Notes: generated by a model from the letters alone, not told the origin. Positions 16,757 through 26,905 are shown, counted from the stretch's first letter. The stretch: 64,000 bases of DNA from Flavobacterium gelidicaeli (GCF_013294005.1 NZ_JABSNK010000005.1:248001-312000), one strand, 5' to 3'. Program-made: numbers and translations.

Positions 16757-17129
16757 TTAGAGTCGCTATTTCCTGCAAGGTTTGTTCATTTAATGGCTTA
16801 GTTAAGAACTGTACCACTTTGTCGTATTTTTTGGCTGTAGTTTTGTCTTGTTCTAAAAATGAAGAGCTAAGCATCATAATACTGGTATTGTTTTTATTGA
16901 ATCCGTAGCTATAATATTGGTCTAAAAAATCAAATCCAGTCATTTGAGGCATGTTTACATCTAAAATAATTAAAGACGGTACATTATTATCATCATACAA
17001 ATAACTCAGGGCTTCACGTCCACATATTTTTGAAGCAACTGAGTCACATATACCGTTTTTCAAAATCATTTTTGAATTAACGAAATTGGCGATATGATCA
17101 TCATCTACTAGTAAAATTGATTTGGACAT
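16740..17129 (-). CDS. single-domain response regulator (CheY-like)
   Basis: A 129-residue stand-alone receiver with all key residues: acidic Asp9-Asp11 cluster, phosphoacceptor Asp57 in ILDVNMP, Ser in MLSSS, and Lys in LTKPL. With no output domain it probably passes signals by protein contact or phosphotransfer. The partner kinase is not adjacent; kinases without a receiver in this window (such as the one at 19145) are possible partners. The gene runs head-on into the ABC exporter with a 17-base overlap, and a promoter match lies over 200 bases upstream, giving a long leader. Confidence 0.9.
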   Translation of the reverse strand: MSKSILLVDDDHIANFVNSKMILKNGICDSVASKICGREALSYLYDDNNVPSLIILDVNMPQMTGFDFLDQYYSYGFNKNNTSIMMLSSSFLEQDKTTAKKYDKVVQFLTKPLNEQTLQEIATLINSAS

Positions 17130-17530
17130 TTTTTTATTTTTAGAAACAGCTCTTCCGTATATAATAATGATTTTAAAATTTTATTTGAATTACACAAACA
17201 ATATAACTCAAATAGAATTTCTTAAAAACCACTCCTCTAAACAAGAATAATACTTAACAACTAAGTATTATAACTTCATTATTGTTAAAAAATTGTAACA
17301 GTCCGTTATAATTATAACTTATTTGTGGTAAATAAATAATCACTTAACAAAACTATTTTTAAAACGCAATAAATCTCAAAACACCCCCTTAAAATTGCGC
17401 TGTAAGAACTACAACCTCAATCAACTACTGCTATTTATTAAAAAAAAGTAGTATTAACTTTATTTATGTTTTAAGAAAGAGAATAATTCCTTAAATTCGC
17501 CAAATCAATTAATTTAGAAAACTTATAAAA
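17130..17530. other. 400-base intergenic region with palindromes and promoters
   Basis: No gene is seen. The region holds an inverted repeat (ATAATACTT at 17247-17255 with AAGTATTAT at 17263-17271), a perfect 14-base palindrome (17305-17318), a minus-strand promoter match (17348-17379) for the receiver gene, and a weaker plus-strand TAAATTCG (17494-17501) before lpdA. The palindromes lie in what would be the leader of the receiver mRNA. Confidence 0.5.
17348..17379 (-). promoter_or_regulatory. promoter match for the receiver gene
   Basis: On the minus strand TTG (17377-17379) is followed 21 bases later by TAGTTTTG (17348-17355), fitting the consensus. It would give a leader of about 210 bases. 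Confidence 0.45.
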
Positions 17531-18919
17531 ATGAAATACGATATCATTGTTTTAGGAAGTGGTCCAGGCGGATACGTTACTGCCATTAGAGCATCGCAAT
17601 TAGGGTTTAAAGTTGCCATAATTGAAAAAGAGAACTTAGGTGGTGTATGTTTAAACTGGGGTTGTATCCCAACCAAAGCATTATTAAAATCAGCTCAAGT
17701 TTTTGATTATCTTAAACATGCTTCTGATTACGGATTGACTGTTTCATCATTTGATAAGGATTTTCCTGCTGTTGTACAACGTAGCCGTGGTGTTGCTGAG
17801 GCAATGAGCAAAGGAGTTCAGTTCTTGATGAAAAAAAATAAGATAGACGTTATTGATGGTTTTGGAAAAATAAAACCAGGTAAAAAAATTGACGTTACTG
17901 ATAAAGATAATAAAGTTACTGAATACAGTGCTGATCATATTATTATTGCAACTGGAGCTCGCTCTCGTGAATTACCTAACTTGCCTCAAGATGGTGTAAA
18001 AGTGATTGGGTACAGACAAGCAATGACCTTAGCAAAACAACCAAAATCAATGATCATTGTAGGTTCTGGAGCTATTGGGATTGAGTTTGCACATTTCTAT
18101 AATTCAATGGGAACAGAAGTTACTATTGTTGAGTTTATGCCTAATGTTGTTCCTGTTGAGGATGAAGACATCTCTAAACAAATGGAGCGTTCTTTGAAAA
18201 AAGCAGGTATTAAAATCATGACGAACTCATCTGTAGAAAGAATTGACACTACTGGTAACGGAGTAAAAGCTTTTGTAAAAACGGCTAAAGGTGAAGTTGA
18301 ATTAGAAGCTGAAATATTATTATCGGCTGTTGGAATTAAAACTAACATCGAAAACATAGGTCTAGAAGAAGTAGGAATTGCTACAGATAGAGATAAAATA
18401 TTAGTTAACGATTACAACGAAACTAATATTCCAGGTTATTACGCTATTGGTGATATAACTCCAGGACAAGCATTAGCTCACGTAGCTTCGGCTGAAGGTA
18501 TCAACTGTGTTGAAAAAATTGCAGGATTACATGTAGAGCCTATCGATTATGGAAACGTACCGGGTTGTACTTATGCTACTCCTGAAATTGCTTCAGTTGG
18601 TTTAACTGAAAAACAAGCAATCGAAAAAGGATACGAATTAAAAATTGGTAAATTCCCTTTCTCTGCTTCAGGAAAAGCGAAAGCTGCAGGAACTCCTGAT
18701 GGTTTTGTAAAAGTAATCTTTGATGCTAAATATGGTGAATGGTTAGGATGCCACATGATAGGTGCTGGTGTTACTGATATGATTGCTGAAGCAGTTGTTG
18801 CTCGTAAACTAGAAACTACTGGACATGAAATTTTAAAATCAATACACCCTCATCCTACAATGAGTGAAGCGGTTATGGAAGCAGTTGCTGATGCATATGG
18901 TGAAGTGATTCACTTGTAA
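17531..18919 (+). CDS. lpdA: dihydrolipoyl dehydrogenase (E3)
   Basis: A 462-residue FAD-dependent disulfide oxidoreductase that re-oxidises dihydrolipoamide with NAD+ as E3 of pyruvate, 2-oxoglutarate or branched-chain dehydrogenase complexes. The FAD motif GSGPGG is at 9-14, the redox-active disulfide is Cys40/Cys45 in GGVCLNWGC, the NAD motif VGSGAIGIE is near 180, and the catalytic His-Glu pair lies in HPHPTMSEA near the C-terminus. The gene is alone, with a strong terminator, so it may serve several complexes. Confidence 0.96.
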   Translation: MKYDIIVLGSGPGGYVTAIRASQLGFKVAIIEKENLGGVCLNWGCIPTKALLKSAQVFDYLKHASDYGLTVSSFDKDFPAVVQRSRGVAEAMSKGVQFLMKKNKIDVIDGFGKIKPGKKIDVTDKDNKVTEYSADHIIIATGARSRELPNLPQDGVKVIGYRQAMTLAKQPKSMIIVGSGAIGIEFAHFYNSMGTEVTIVEFMPNVVPVEDEDISKQMERSLKKAGIKIMTNSSVERIDTTGNGVKAFVKTAKGEVELEAEILLSAVGIKTNIENIGLEEVGIATDRDKILVNDYNETNIPGYYAIGDITPGQALAHVASAEGINCVEKIAGLHVEPIDYGNVPGCTYATPEIASVGLTEKQAIEKGYELKIGKFPFSASGKAKAAGTPDGFVKVIFDAKYGEWLGCHMIGAGVTDMIAEAVVARKLETTGHEILKSIHPHPTMSEAVMEAVADAYGEVIHL

Positions 18920-18937
18920 GATTTTTTAACTAAATAT

Positions 18938-18982
18938 AAAAGGCTTCATTTACGACAATCGTTGTAAATGAAGCCTTTTTTA
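18938..18982 (+). terminator. strong rho-independent terminator of lpdA
   Basis: A stem of about 19 bp with one G-T pair (AAGGCTTCATTTAC paired with GTAAATGAAGCCTT plus inner bases), loop AATC, then T run. Confidence 0.92.
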
Positions 18983-19070
18983 TTTATAATAACACCTCAA
19001 ATAAACCGTTTAACGAAAGACTTTAATTTTTTACTATTAAGTCTAATATTTATTTAATATTTTTGAATAT

Positions 19071-19078
19071 TACTTTTG
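19071..19078 (+). promoter_or_regulatory. TActTTTG -7 element
   Basis: An exact TAnnTTTG match about 66 bases before the multi-PAS kinase start; no TTG at the usual distance. Confidence 0.45.
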
Positions 19079-19144
19079 TAAAAAGTCTAAATATTGTCAA
19101 CTTTATTTCTTTTAAAATACATTTACTTCTAAAGTCTAAAACAC

Positions 19145-22100
19145 ATGCCTACTAGTAAAAATTATAGTTTTCTCAATAATGGTGGAGAAATGGGAGCCTT
19201 ATTTCGAAATAAAGACTGGAGTAAAACCTCGTTAGGAGATCCTGAATTTTGGCCAAAAAGCTTGCAGGTAATGGTGTCTGTTATGCTTGAAAACCCTTTT
19301 CCTATGTATATTGTTTGGGGCGATGAATACATTCAATTATATAATGATGCTTACCGTCCTATTCTAGGAACATTAAAACATCCACAAGCATTAGGGACTA
19401 GTAGTAATGTAACATTTTCAGAAATTTGGCACACAATAGAACCCATGTTTCAAGATGTGATCAATGGTAAAACATTTCGTTCTACAGATAGCAACAACAT
19501 GATGTTTCCTCTTAATCGAAATGGCTTCATTGAAAACTGTTATTTTGATTTTTCACATAGTCCTATTCGCGTTGAAGACGGATCAATAGGCGGAATTCTC
19601 GTTACACTAATTGAAACTACTACTAAAAAACTTGCCGAAGATGCTTTAAAAGAAAGTAATGATCAGTTGCAATTTGCTATTGAAGCGACTGAGTTAGGGA
19701 CTTTTGATCTAAATCCACTAACTAATAAGTTCACTGCTAACAACCGCATGAAAGAATGGTTTGGCCTTCCTAATGATACTGAAATAGAGATTATACAAGC
19801 AATATCAGCAATAACTACTCATGATCAACCAAGGGTTATTGAAGCTATAGAAACTGCATTAAAATATGAATCTGGCGGGAAATTCAATATTGATTATACT
19901 ATTCAAAATTTACTGACAAAAAAAGAACGCATCGTTAGAGTAAAAGGGCGTGTTTGGTTTAACCAAGACAAAGTTGCTATTCGTTTTAATGGAACGTTAC
20001 AAGACATAACCAAGAAACACCTAGCCGAAAAAGAAAAACAAAAACTTATTGCTATAATTGAAGCAAGCGAGGAATACATAGGATTAACAGCCATAGATTC
20101 TAGCATACAATTTATTAATCCAGCTGGACTTAAAATGCTTGGTTGGAATGGCTATGAAGGCCGTACAATTATAGATTGTATATTTCCCTCAGAAAGAGAA
20201 TTTGCTAAAAAAAATTTCCCTGAATCTCTTAATATAGATAATGAATATGACGAAATACAATTTTGGAATGAAATAACTGGTGAACCATTTTGGGTTCAGT
20301 GGAACGGAATTAAAATAAAAGACCAAGTTACAAATCAAGTTATTGGTATTGCAACCGTTAGCCCCAACATTACGGAACGCAAAAAAAATGATGAAAAATT
20401 AAAAACAAGCGAGAGGAATTTAAGACAAATGATTGTTCAAGCTCCTATTGCTATTGCAGTTTTACGGGCTGCGAATTATACCGTAGAAATAGTCAATAGC
20501 AAAGCATTAGAATTGTGGGGAAGAGAGGAAAACGAGGTTTTAAACAAAGCACTTCTTAACGCAATGCCTGAACTTCTTTCTCAAGGAATAAAAGAGATGT
20601 TAGACGGTGTGTACAGTACTGGAAATCCTTTCTCTGCAAAGGAGTTACCACTTCAATTACTTCGCGGCAAGGCTCTAGAAACCATCTATATTGATTTCTC
20701 TTATGAGCCGTTATATGATGACGAAGGAAAAGTAAATGGTATCATGGCAATAGGTATTGATGTAAGTGAACAAGTTCATGCACGTCAAATAATTGAAGCT
20801 AGTGAAGAAAAACTAAATATTGTTATTGAAGCTAGTGAACTTGGAATCTGGCAATATAATTTAAAAACAAATGCTGCCATTTGTTCTGATCGCTGTGTCG
20901 AAATATTAGGATATAATGATCATCGCGATTTAGATCACGATCAGTTATTAAAAAATTTCCATCCAGATGATTTAGAAGTCCGAAAATTAGCCTTCGAGAA
21001 ATCTTATATTACTGGCGCTCTTTTTTACGTTGCAAGAATTATAAAAGAAAATGGAATAGTTTCTTGGGCTGAACTAAAAGGGAAAGTTTTTTATGACTCA
21101 GATAAAAACCCTAATGAAATATTGGGAACAATTAGAGACATTACTGAGGAACGTTTCTTCCAACAACAATTACTTGAAAGAGAACAGAAATTTAGATTAT
21201 TAGCTGATTCTATGCCACAGCAGGTGTGGACCTCTGATCCAGCAGGGAATATAAATTACTATAACCAGTCAGTATTTGATTTCACCGGGCTATCACTAGA
21301 ACAAATACTAAATGAAGAAGGATGGGTGGGTATTGTTCATCCTGATGATCGGGATCGAAATATTGAGTTATGGGCTGATGCTATTAAAACTGGTAATAAT
21401 TTTTTAATAGAACATCGTTTTAGAAAATATGACGGAACTTACCGCTGGCAATTAAGTAGAGCCGTTCCTCAAAAAGATGAAGATGGTAATGTACAAATGT
21501 GGGTAGGAACAAGCACGGACATCCAAGATCAAAAAATGTTCGCAAATGAACTTGAGGAACTAGTTTTAGAAAGAACAGCAGAATTAGAACAAAAAAATAT
21601 TGACTTAGAATATATGAATAAAGAGTTACAGTCTTTTGCCTATATTTCAAGTCATGACTTACAAGAACCATTGCGTAAAATTCAAACATTTGCATCACGA
21701 ATTATAGATAAAGAAAAAGACAATCTTTCTGATTTTGGAAAAGACTATTTCTATAAAATTCAAACTTCTGCTAATAGAATGCAAACCCTTATTCAAGACT
21801 TATTAGCATATTCTAGAACGAATAATAGTGATAAAAAATTTGAGGAAATTAACCTAGCAACTATTATAGCAGAAACTACTGGTGACTTAATGGAAGAGTT
21901 ACAACAAAGCAATGGGGTTATAACGGTAGGTAAAACCTGTGATTTAAAGATCATTCCTTTTCAGTTTAGACAATTATTACACAATCTAATTAGTAATTCT
22001 TTAAAATTTGCAAGAGCTGATTTATATCCGGTAATTACTATTGACTGCACTATTGGAGCGGGAAAGGATTTTGAAAATAAGACATTAGTGGCTGAGAAAC

Positions 22101-22327
22101 AATATTGCTACATCCGTTATACAGACAACGGAATTGGTTTTGAACAACAATACAGTAGTAAAATATTTGAACTTTTTCAACGATTAGGTGGAAAAGAAAA
22201 ATACAGCGGAACAGGTATTGGCTTAGCCATAGTAAAAAAAATAATCGAAAACCATAACGGTACTATTAGTGTAACATCAGCCATCAATAAAGGAGTAGTT
22301 TTCTCTATTTTTATTCCAATACAGTAA
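19145..22327 (+). CDS. multi-PAS soluble sensor histidine kinase, 1060 aa
   Basis: The protein has no membrane segment. An N-terminal PAS-like sensor is followed by about four or five further PAS/PAC units, recognisable by endings such as GTLQDITKK, GIATVSPNITE, GIDVSEQ, GTIRDITEE and GTSTDIQDQ. A coiled linker (ERTAELEQKN), HisKA with His837 in SSHDLQEPLRK, and HATPase_c with N box HNLISNSLKFA, DNGIGF and GTGIGLAIV follow. It is a cytoplasmic sensor of redox, light or small ligands; cofactor residues are not obvious. No response regulator is adjacent, so its partner is elsewhere, perhaps the orphan receiver at 16740. It is monocistronic. Confidence 0.9.
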   Translation: MPTSKNYSFLNNGGEMGALFRNKDWSKTSLGDPEFWPKSLQVMVSVMLENPFPMYIVWGDEYIQLYNDAYRPILGTLKHPQALGTSSNVTFSEIWHTIEPMFQDVINGKTFRSTDSNNMMFPLNRNGFIENCYFDFSHSPIRVEDGSIGGILVTLIETTTKKLAEDALKESNDQLQFAIEATELGTFDLNPLTNKFTANNRMKEWFGLPNDTEIEIIQAISAITTHDQPRVIEAIETALKYESGGKFNIDYTIQNLLTKKERIVRVKGRVWFNQDKVAIRFNGTLQDITKKHLAEKEKQKLIAIIEASEEYIGLTAIDSSIQFINPAGLKMLGWNGYEGRTIIDCIFPSEREFAKKNFPESLNIDNEYDEIQFWNEITGEPFWVQWNGIKIKDQVTNQVIGIATVSPNITERKKNDEKLKTSERNLRQMIVQAPIAIAVLRAANYTVEIVNSKALELWGREENEVLNKALLNAMPELLSQGIKEMLDGVYSTGNPFSAKELPLQLLRGKALETIYIDFSYEPLYDDEGKVNGIMAIGIDVSEQVHARQIIEASEEKLNIVIEASELGIWQYNLKTNAAICSDRCVEILGYNDHRDLDHDQLLKNFHPDDLEVRKLAFEKSYITGALFYVARIIKENGIVSWAELKGKVFYDSDKNPNEILGTIRDITEERFFQQQLLEREQKFRLLADSMPQQVWTSDPAGNINYYNQSVFDFTGLSLEQILNEEGWVGIVHPDDRDRNIELWADAIKTGNNFLIEHRFRKYDGTYRWQLSRAVPQKDEDGNVQMWVGTSTDIQDQKMFANELEELVLERTAELEQKNIDLEYMNKELQSFAYISSHDLQEPLRKIQTFASRIIDKEKDNLSDFGKDYFYKIQTSANRMQTLIQDLLAYSRTNNSDKKFEEINLATIIAETTGDLMEELQQSNGVITVGKTCDLKIIPFQFRQLLHNLISNSLKFARADLYPVITIDCTIGAGKDFENKTLVAEKQYCYIRYTDNGIGFEQQYSSKIFELFQRLGGKEKYSGTGIGLAIVKKIIENHNGTISVTSAINKGVVFSIFIPIQ

Positions 22328-22438
22328 TAAACAACAACTTGTAGAGCACTATAAAAACATTAAGCTGTTTAGAATATAAATTATAAATATCTTTATAAGC
22401 AAATACGGGGTAAACTCGCAATAAATAAATTAAGTACT

Positions 22439-23752
22439 ATGAAAAAAATGATCTTTCCGTTGCTAATTTTGTTCAGTTTTTCGATGAAAGGACAAATGAA
22501 AGCAGATGATGTGAAAACATTTACACTAACTAATGGAATGAAAATTCTAGTAGTTGAAGACTTCTCTATACCTAATGCTAACATGTATTTGTTTTACAAA
22601 GTTGGTAGTAGAAACGAGCATCAAGGAATCACTGGGCTTTCTCATTTCTTTGAACACATGATGTTTAACGGTGCTAAAAAATACGGACCAAAACTTTTTG
22701 ACCGCACAATGGAATTCAACGGTGGCTCAAATAATGCTTATACTACTGAAAACGTTACTGTTTACACTGATTGGTTTCCTGCATCAGCTACTGAAACTAT
22801 TTTTGATTTAGAAAGTGATCGTATTGCCAATCTTAGTATTGACCCTAAAGTTGTTGAAAGCGAAAGAGGTGTTGTGTTAAGCGAAAGAAGTACTGGTCTT
22901 GAAAACTCCCCATGGAGACTTTTGTCACAATCAATGCAAGCCACTGCTTTTCAAGAGCATCCTTACCACTGGCCAGTTATTGGTTATGAGGACGATATGA
23001 AAAACTGGACCCAACAAGATTTAGAACTATATTTTAAGACTTATTACGCACCTAATAACTGTGTAGTGGTAATTTCGGGAGCCGTTAAATTTGAGGAAAT
23101 TAAAAAATTAGCAAAACAGTATTTTGAACCTATTCCCGCGCAACCCACTCCGCCAGTAGTTCATATCGTAGAGCCAAAACAAACAGGAGAACGTAGAATA
23201 ACGGTTCAAAAAGATGTGGCTACACCTTACTTAATGATTGGTTACCATACACCCGAATCCAAAAACGAAGATTATTACGCTTTAAACATTCTTAGTGCGG
23301 TACTTTCTAACGGGAATTCTTCCCGTTTATACGCTTCATTGGTTGACAAACAACAATTAGCAACACAAGTTTTTACAGAATATGGTGATAGTTTTGACCC
23401 AACACTATTCTCTATTTATGCTGTAGCCAATAAAGATATTAATGAAAGTGATTTAGAAAATGCTATCTACGCTGAGATTGAAAAAATCCAGAAAGACGGA
23501 ATTACCGAAAATGAATTGCAAAAAATCAAAAACCAGAAATTAATGGAATTTTACGGTCAAGTAGAAACTATTAATGGTAAATCTAGAAATATTGGTACTT
23601 ACGAAGTATTTTTTGGCGATTACAAAAAAATGTTCAATGCGCCCGCTGATTTCAATAAAATCACTGTCGCAGATGTTCAAAAGGTAGCTCAAAAATATTT
23701 TGCAAAAAGCAATAGAACAGTAGGTGTATTAAAAACAAATGTAGAGAACTAA
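22439..23752 (+). CDS. M16 zinc peptidase, catalytic subunit
   Basis: A 437-residue exported peptidase with a signal peptide (MKKMIFPLLILFSFSMKG). The inverted zinc motif HxxEH is His69-Phe-Phe-Glu72-His73, with a further ligand probably Glu149 in VVLSER. Two M16 halves are present, with a less conserved second half. It resembles periplasmic processing or pitrilysin-like peptidases that degrade peptides. The next gene, four bases downstream, encodes an M16 paralogue without the zinc motif, so the pair likely forms a heterodimer. Confidence 0.93.
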   Translation: MKKMIFPLLILFSFSMKGQMKADDVKTFTLTNGMKILVVEDFSIPNANMYLFYKVGSRNEHQGITGLSHFFEHMMFNGAKKYGPKLFDRTMEFNGGSNNAYTTENVTVYTDWFPASATETIFDLESDRIANLSIDPKVVESERGVVLSERSTGLENSPWRLLSQSMQATAFQEHPYHWPVIGYEDDMKNWTQQDLELYFKTYYAPNNCVVVISGAVKFEEIKKLAKQYFEPIPAQPTPPVVHIVEPKQTGERRITVQKDVATPYLMIGYHTPESKNEDYYALNILSAVLSNGNSSRLYASLVDKQQLATQVFTEYGDSFDPTLFSIYAVANKDINESDLENAIYAEIEKIQKDGITENELQKIKNQKLMEFYGQVETINGKSRNIGTYEVFFGDYKKMFNAPADFNKITVADVQKVAQKYFAKSNRTVGVLKTNVEN

Positions 23753-23756
23753 TTTT

Positions 23757-25151
23757 ATGAAAAATATAAATCAAAAGCTAATTAGCATCTGTCTGCTACT
23801 TTTAGTACTTGCAAATGCATCAGCACAAGGATATAAATTACCCGCATACACTACTTTTAAACTTTCTAACGGTCTTACTGTGAATTTAATGGAACAGCAT
23901 GACGTTCCTTTAATAAGTGTTTCTACTGTGGTGCCAGCAGGTGCAATTTATGATGGAGAGCAAGCAGGTTTAGCGTCATTGACTGCTACGGCATTAAAAC
24001 ACGGAACAAAAAATTATACTAAAGCACAAATAGATCAAGAACTTGATTTTATAGGTGCGAGTATCGATGCATCGGCTACTAAAGAGTATGCACGACTTTC
24101 GGCTAATTTTGCTACGAAGGATCAAAAAAAAGTATTAAATATTGTTAAAGAAATTTTATTAGATCCAGCATTCGATGAAAAAGAATTTGATAAAGAAAAA
24201 AGCCGTTTATTAGTTGGTCTTGAACAACAAAAAGAAAGTCCTAGAGCAGTAATTGGTTTTTATTTTGATAAATTCTTATACGGAAACCACGTGTACGGTA
24301 ACATCATCAACGGAATGAAAGCAACAGTGGAAGGATTGACGGCTAGCGATGTTAAAAAATTCTACCAAGCAAATTACACCCCAAACAATGCTGCAATTAC
24401 ATTAGTGGGCGATTTTTCTACAAAAGAAATGAAAGCCAGTATTACTAAACTTTTCTCAGAGTGGAAAAAAGGAAAAGAGGTAAAAGAAGACCTTTCAACA
24501 TTAGCGTATAAAAAACCTACTGAAAGCCGTGTTTTATTAATTAATAAAGAAGATGCTAACGAAACAACATTTTTAATAGGTGCTCCTGGAATAAGTAGAA
24601 ACAATCCTGATTATGTAGCAATAGATGTTGTTAACACGCTTTTTGGTGGTCGCTTTACATCGATGCTTAATGATGAGTTAAGAGTAAATACAGGATTAAC
24701 TTATGGTGCTAGTAGCCGTTTTAATACTTTGAAAAATGATGGTACTTTTGTTATTAGCACCTTTACAAATATCAAAACTACAGAAGCTGCATTAGACAAA
24801 GCGGTTGAAGTCCTTAATAAGTTACATCAAAACGGAATCGATGAAAACGCATTAACATCTGCTAAAAACTATGTTAAAGGACAGTTTCCGCCAGATTATG
24901 AGACTTCTGGACAGTTAGCTAGTTTATTATCACAAATGTTCTGGTATAAGTTTGACCGCAGCTTCATTGATAATTTTGAAAAAAATGTAGATAGCCTTGA
25001 TTTGGCTAGAGCCAATGAAATAATTGCTACCTATTTCCCAAAAGACAAATTGCAATTTATCCTTGTTGGGAAAGCATCTGAAATCAAAAAAATAGCGGAG
25101 AAATTTGGTCCTGTTACAGATATAAACATCAACGAAAACCCTGAATTTTAG
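23757..25151 (+). CDS. M16 peptidase-like, non-catalytic subunit
   Basis: A 464-residue exported M16-fold protein (signal peptide ending ANASAQ). At the position of HxxEH it reads LTATALKHG, so the zinc site is lost. The conserved Arg/Tyr region of M16 C-domains is kept (GGRFTSMLNDELR and GLTYGASS), which in M16B pairs sits in the partner and binds substrate. It starts four bases after the catalytic gene stops, so both are one operon and should form a heterodimer with one active site. A strong bidirectional terminator follows. Confidence 0.92.
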   Translation: MKNINQKLISICLLLLVLANASAQGYKLPAYTTFKLSNGLTVNLMEQHDVPLISVSTVVPAGAIYDGEQAGLASLTATALKHGTKNYTKAQIDQELDFIGASIDASATKEYARLSANFATKDQKKVLNIVKEILLDPAFDEKEFDKEKSRLLVGLEQQKESPRAVIGFYFDKFLYGNHVYGNIINGMKATVEGLTASDVKKFYQANYTPNNAAITLVGDFSTKEMKASITKLFSEWKKGKEVKEDLSTLAYKKPTESRVLLINKEDANETTFLIGAPGISRNNPDYVAIDVVNTLFGGRFTSMLNDELRVNTGLTYGASSRFNTLKNDGTFVISTFTNIKTTEAALDKAVEVLNKLHQNGIDENALTSAKNYVKGQFPPDYETSGQLASLLSQMFWYKFDRSFIDNFEKNVDSLDLARANEIIATYFPKDKLQFILVGKASEIKKIAEKFGPVTDININENPEF

Positions 25152-25181
25152 TGAGCTGATTTTTAAAAAAAAAGTTATAAA

Positions 25182-25215
25182 AAAAGGATCTGACGAAAAT
25201 CAGATCCTTTTTTTA
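25182..25215. terminator. bidirectional terminator
   Basis: AAAAGGATCTGA pairs with TCAGATCCTTTT across a 6-base loop, with A and T runs on the two sides. It separates the convergent M16 operon and SulP gene. Confidence 0.92.
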
Positions 25216-25216
25216 T

Positions 25217-26755
25217 TTAATCAACCGCTACTTTATAAGTAGGATCTTCTATTATATTAATGTCGATAACATCATCAGCATTTTTCAATAATTGACGACA
25301 ATCTGTACTTAGATGTCTTAAATGTACTTTCTTACCTTCTTTAGCATAGCGCTCTGTAATTTTGTTTAAGGCATCAATAGCACTCATATCAGCAATTTTA
25401 CTTTCTTTAAAGTCAATTACTACTTCATTTGGGTCATTGAAAACATCAAACTTTTCAGCAAAAGCAGTTGTTGATGCAAAAAATAACGGGCCGTATATTT
25501 CATAATGTTTTACACCATTGTCATCTACATATTTTTTAGCTCGGATACGCTTAGCGCTTTCCCAAGCAAAAACTAAAGCCGAGATAATCACTCCAATCAG
25601 AACAGCAAGCGCTAAATTGTGCAATAAAATAGTAATTACAGCAACTAGGATTCCAACAAAAATATCATGTTTTGGCATTTTATTAATGATACGAATACTG
25701 ATCCACTCAAAAGTTCCAATGGCAACCATCACCATCACCCCTACTAAAGCAGCCATAGGCAATTGTTCAATTATAGGTGCCCCAAATAAAATGATTACTA
25801 ATATTGTTAACGCAGCAATTATTCCAGATAATCTCGCTCTAGAACCTGCAGAAAGATTTACCAAAGTTTGTGCAATCATAGGACAACCACCCATCCCGTA
25901 GAAAAAGCCATTTAGTACATTTGCACTTCCTTGAGCAATACACTCCCTGTTACCACTTCCTTTTGTACCCGTCATTTCATCGACTAAATTCAATGTTAAC
26001 AGCCCTTCAGTCAATCCTACTGAAGCCATAATTAATGAATAAGGAAATATTAATTTTAAGGTATCAAATGTCAATGCGATTTCAGGAATATGAAAAGGAG
26101 GAAAACCACCACCTACAGAAGCAATGTCAGCAACCGTTTTAGTATCAATTCCTAGTCCTAAGACCAAACCAAAAACAACAATTATTGCAACAAGTGAAGC
26201 AGGAACAGCTTTTGTTATTTTTGGAAAAAACAATACAATCCCCACAGTCAACAATACTAGTCCTAGCATTATATATAAGGGACTACCGGTTAACCAAACA
26301 CTTTCGCCGTTTACAATAGTCTTGAATTGTTCTAGCTGCGACATAAAAATAATAATCGCTAAACCATTAACAAAACCAAACATAACTGGTTGTGGAACCA
26401 GTCGTATAAACTTACCCAGTTTAAATACTCCTACAAGAATTTGCAAAATTCCAGCTAAGGCAACCGCTGCAAATACATACTCTAAACCACCAGGGTTCGA
26501 ATTCATTAAAGCAATTAAAACTATTACTGTAGCTCCAGCACCTCCCGAAACCATTCCTGGTCTCCCTCCAAAGATTGCTGTTACTAAACCCATTATAAAA
26601 GCAGCGTATAAACCTACTAAAGGCGGAAAACCTGCTAGAATAGCAAATGATAATGATTCTGGAATCATTGTCATAGCTACGGTTAAACCTGCTAAAATCT
26701 CTGTTTTATAATTCACCTTTTGAGTGAAGTCAAATAAATTGAAATACTGTTTCAT
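25217..26755 (-). CDS. SulP-family anion transporter with STAS domain
   Basis: A 512-residue inner-membrane transporter of the SLC26/SulP family. Family motifs in the N-terminal half include LAGLTVAMTMIPESLSFAIL (first helix) and GLYAAFIMG. About 12-14 hydrophobic segments extend to residue 400. A cytoplasmic STAS domain (about 415-500, with IADMSAIDAL) follows. Members carry sulfate, bicarbonate or other anions, often with Na+ or H+; the substrate here is not determinable. Its upstream region has a good promoter match about 160 bases away and a palindromic leader. Confidence 0.92.
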   Translation of the reverse strand: MKQYFNLFDFTQKVNYKTEILAGLTVAMTMIPESLSFAILAGFPPLVGLYAAFIMGLVTAIFGGRPGMVSGGAGATVIVLIALMNSNPGGLEYVFAAVALAGILQILVGVFKLGKFIRLVPQPVMFGFVNGLAIIIFMSQLEQFKTIVNGESVWLTGSPLYIMLGLVLLTVGIVLFFPKITKAVPASLVAIIVVFGLVLGLGIDTKTVADIASVGGGFPPFHIPEIALTFDTLKLIFPYSLIMASVGLTEGLLTLNLVDEMTGTKGSGNRECIAQGSANVLNGFFYGMGGCPMIAQTLVNLSAGSRARLSGIIAALTILVIILFGAPIIEQLPMAALVGVMVMVAIGTFEWISIRIINKMPKHDIFVGILVAVITILLHNLALAVLIGVIISALVFAWESAKRIRAKKYVDDNGVKHYEIYGPLFFASTTAFAEKFDVFNDPNEVVIDFKESKIADMSAIDALNKITERYAKEGKKVHLRHLSTDCRQLLKNADDVIDINIIEDPTYKVAVD

Positions 26756-26880
26756 TCTTTTTCTAAATAATTATAAAATATTATTTTTCCGGATTTTACT
26801 TTCCGAAATTGATGCGTAACCAATAAAAATTGGAGGAATTAAGCTGATTAATAAGTCTGAATTAAGACTTAATTTCTTGA

Positions 26881-26905
26881 TAAGAATAAAACTATTCTTA
26901 AGAAT
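26881..26905. promoter_or_regulatory. palindrome in the SulP leader
   Basis: TAAGAATA (26881-26888) and TATTCTTA (26893-26900) form a perfect 8-bp inverted repeat, overlapped by the 12-base palindrome ATTCTTAAGAAT (26894-26905). It lies just downstream of the SulP promoter match and could be an operator or an RNA hairpin. Confidence 0.4.

Noticed and set aside
25518..26711. Long plus-strand open frames antisense to the SulP gene
   Set aside because: The minus-strand protein has full family motifs; the antisense frames are rich in Ile, Thr and Pro and reflect the reverse of a membrane-protein gene.
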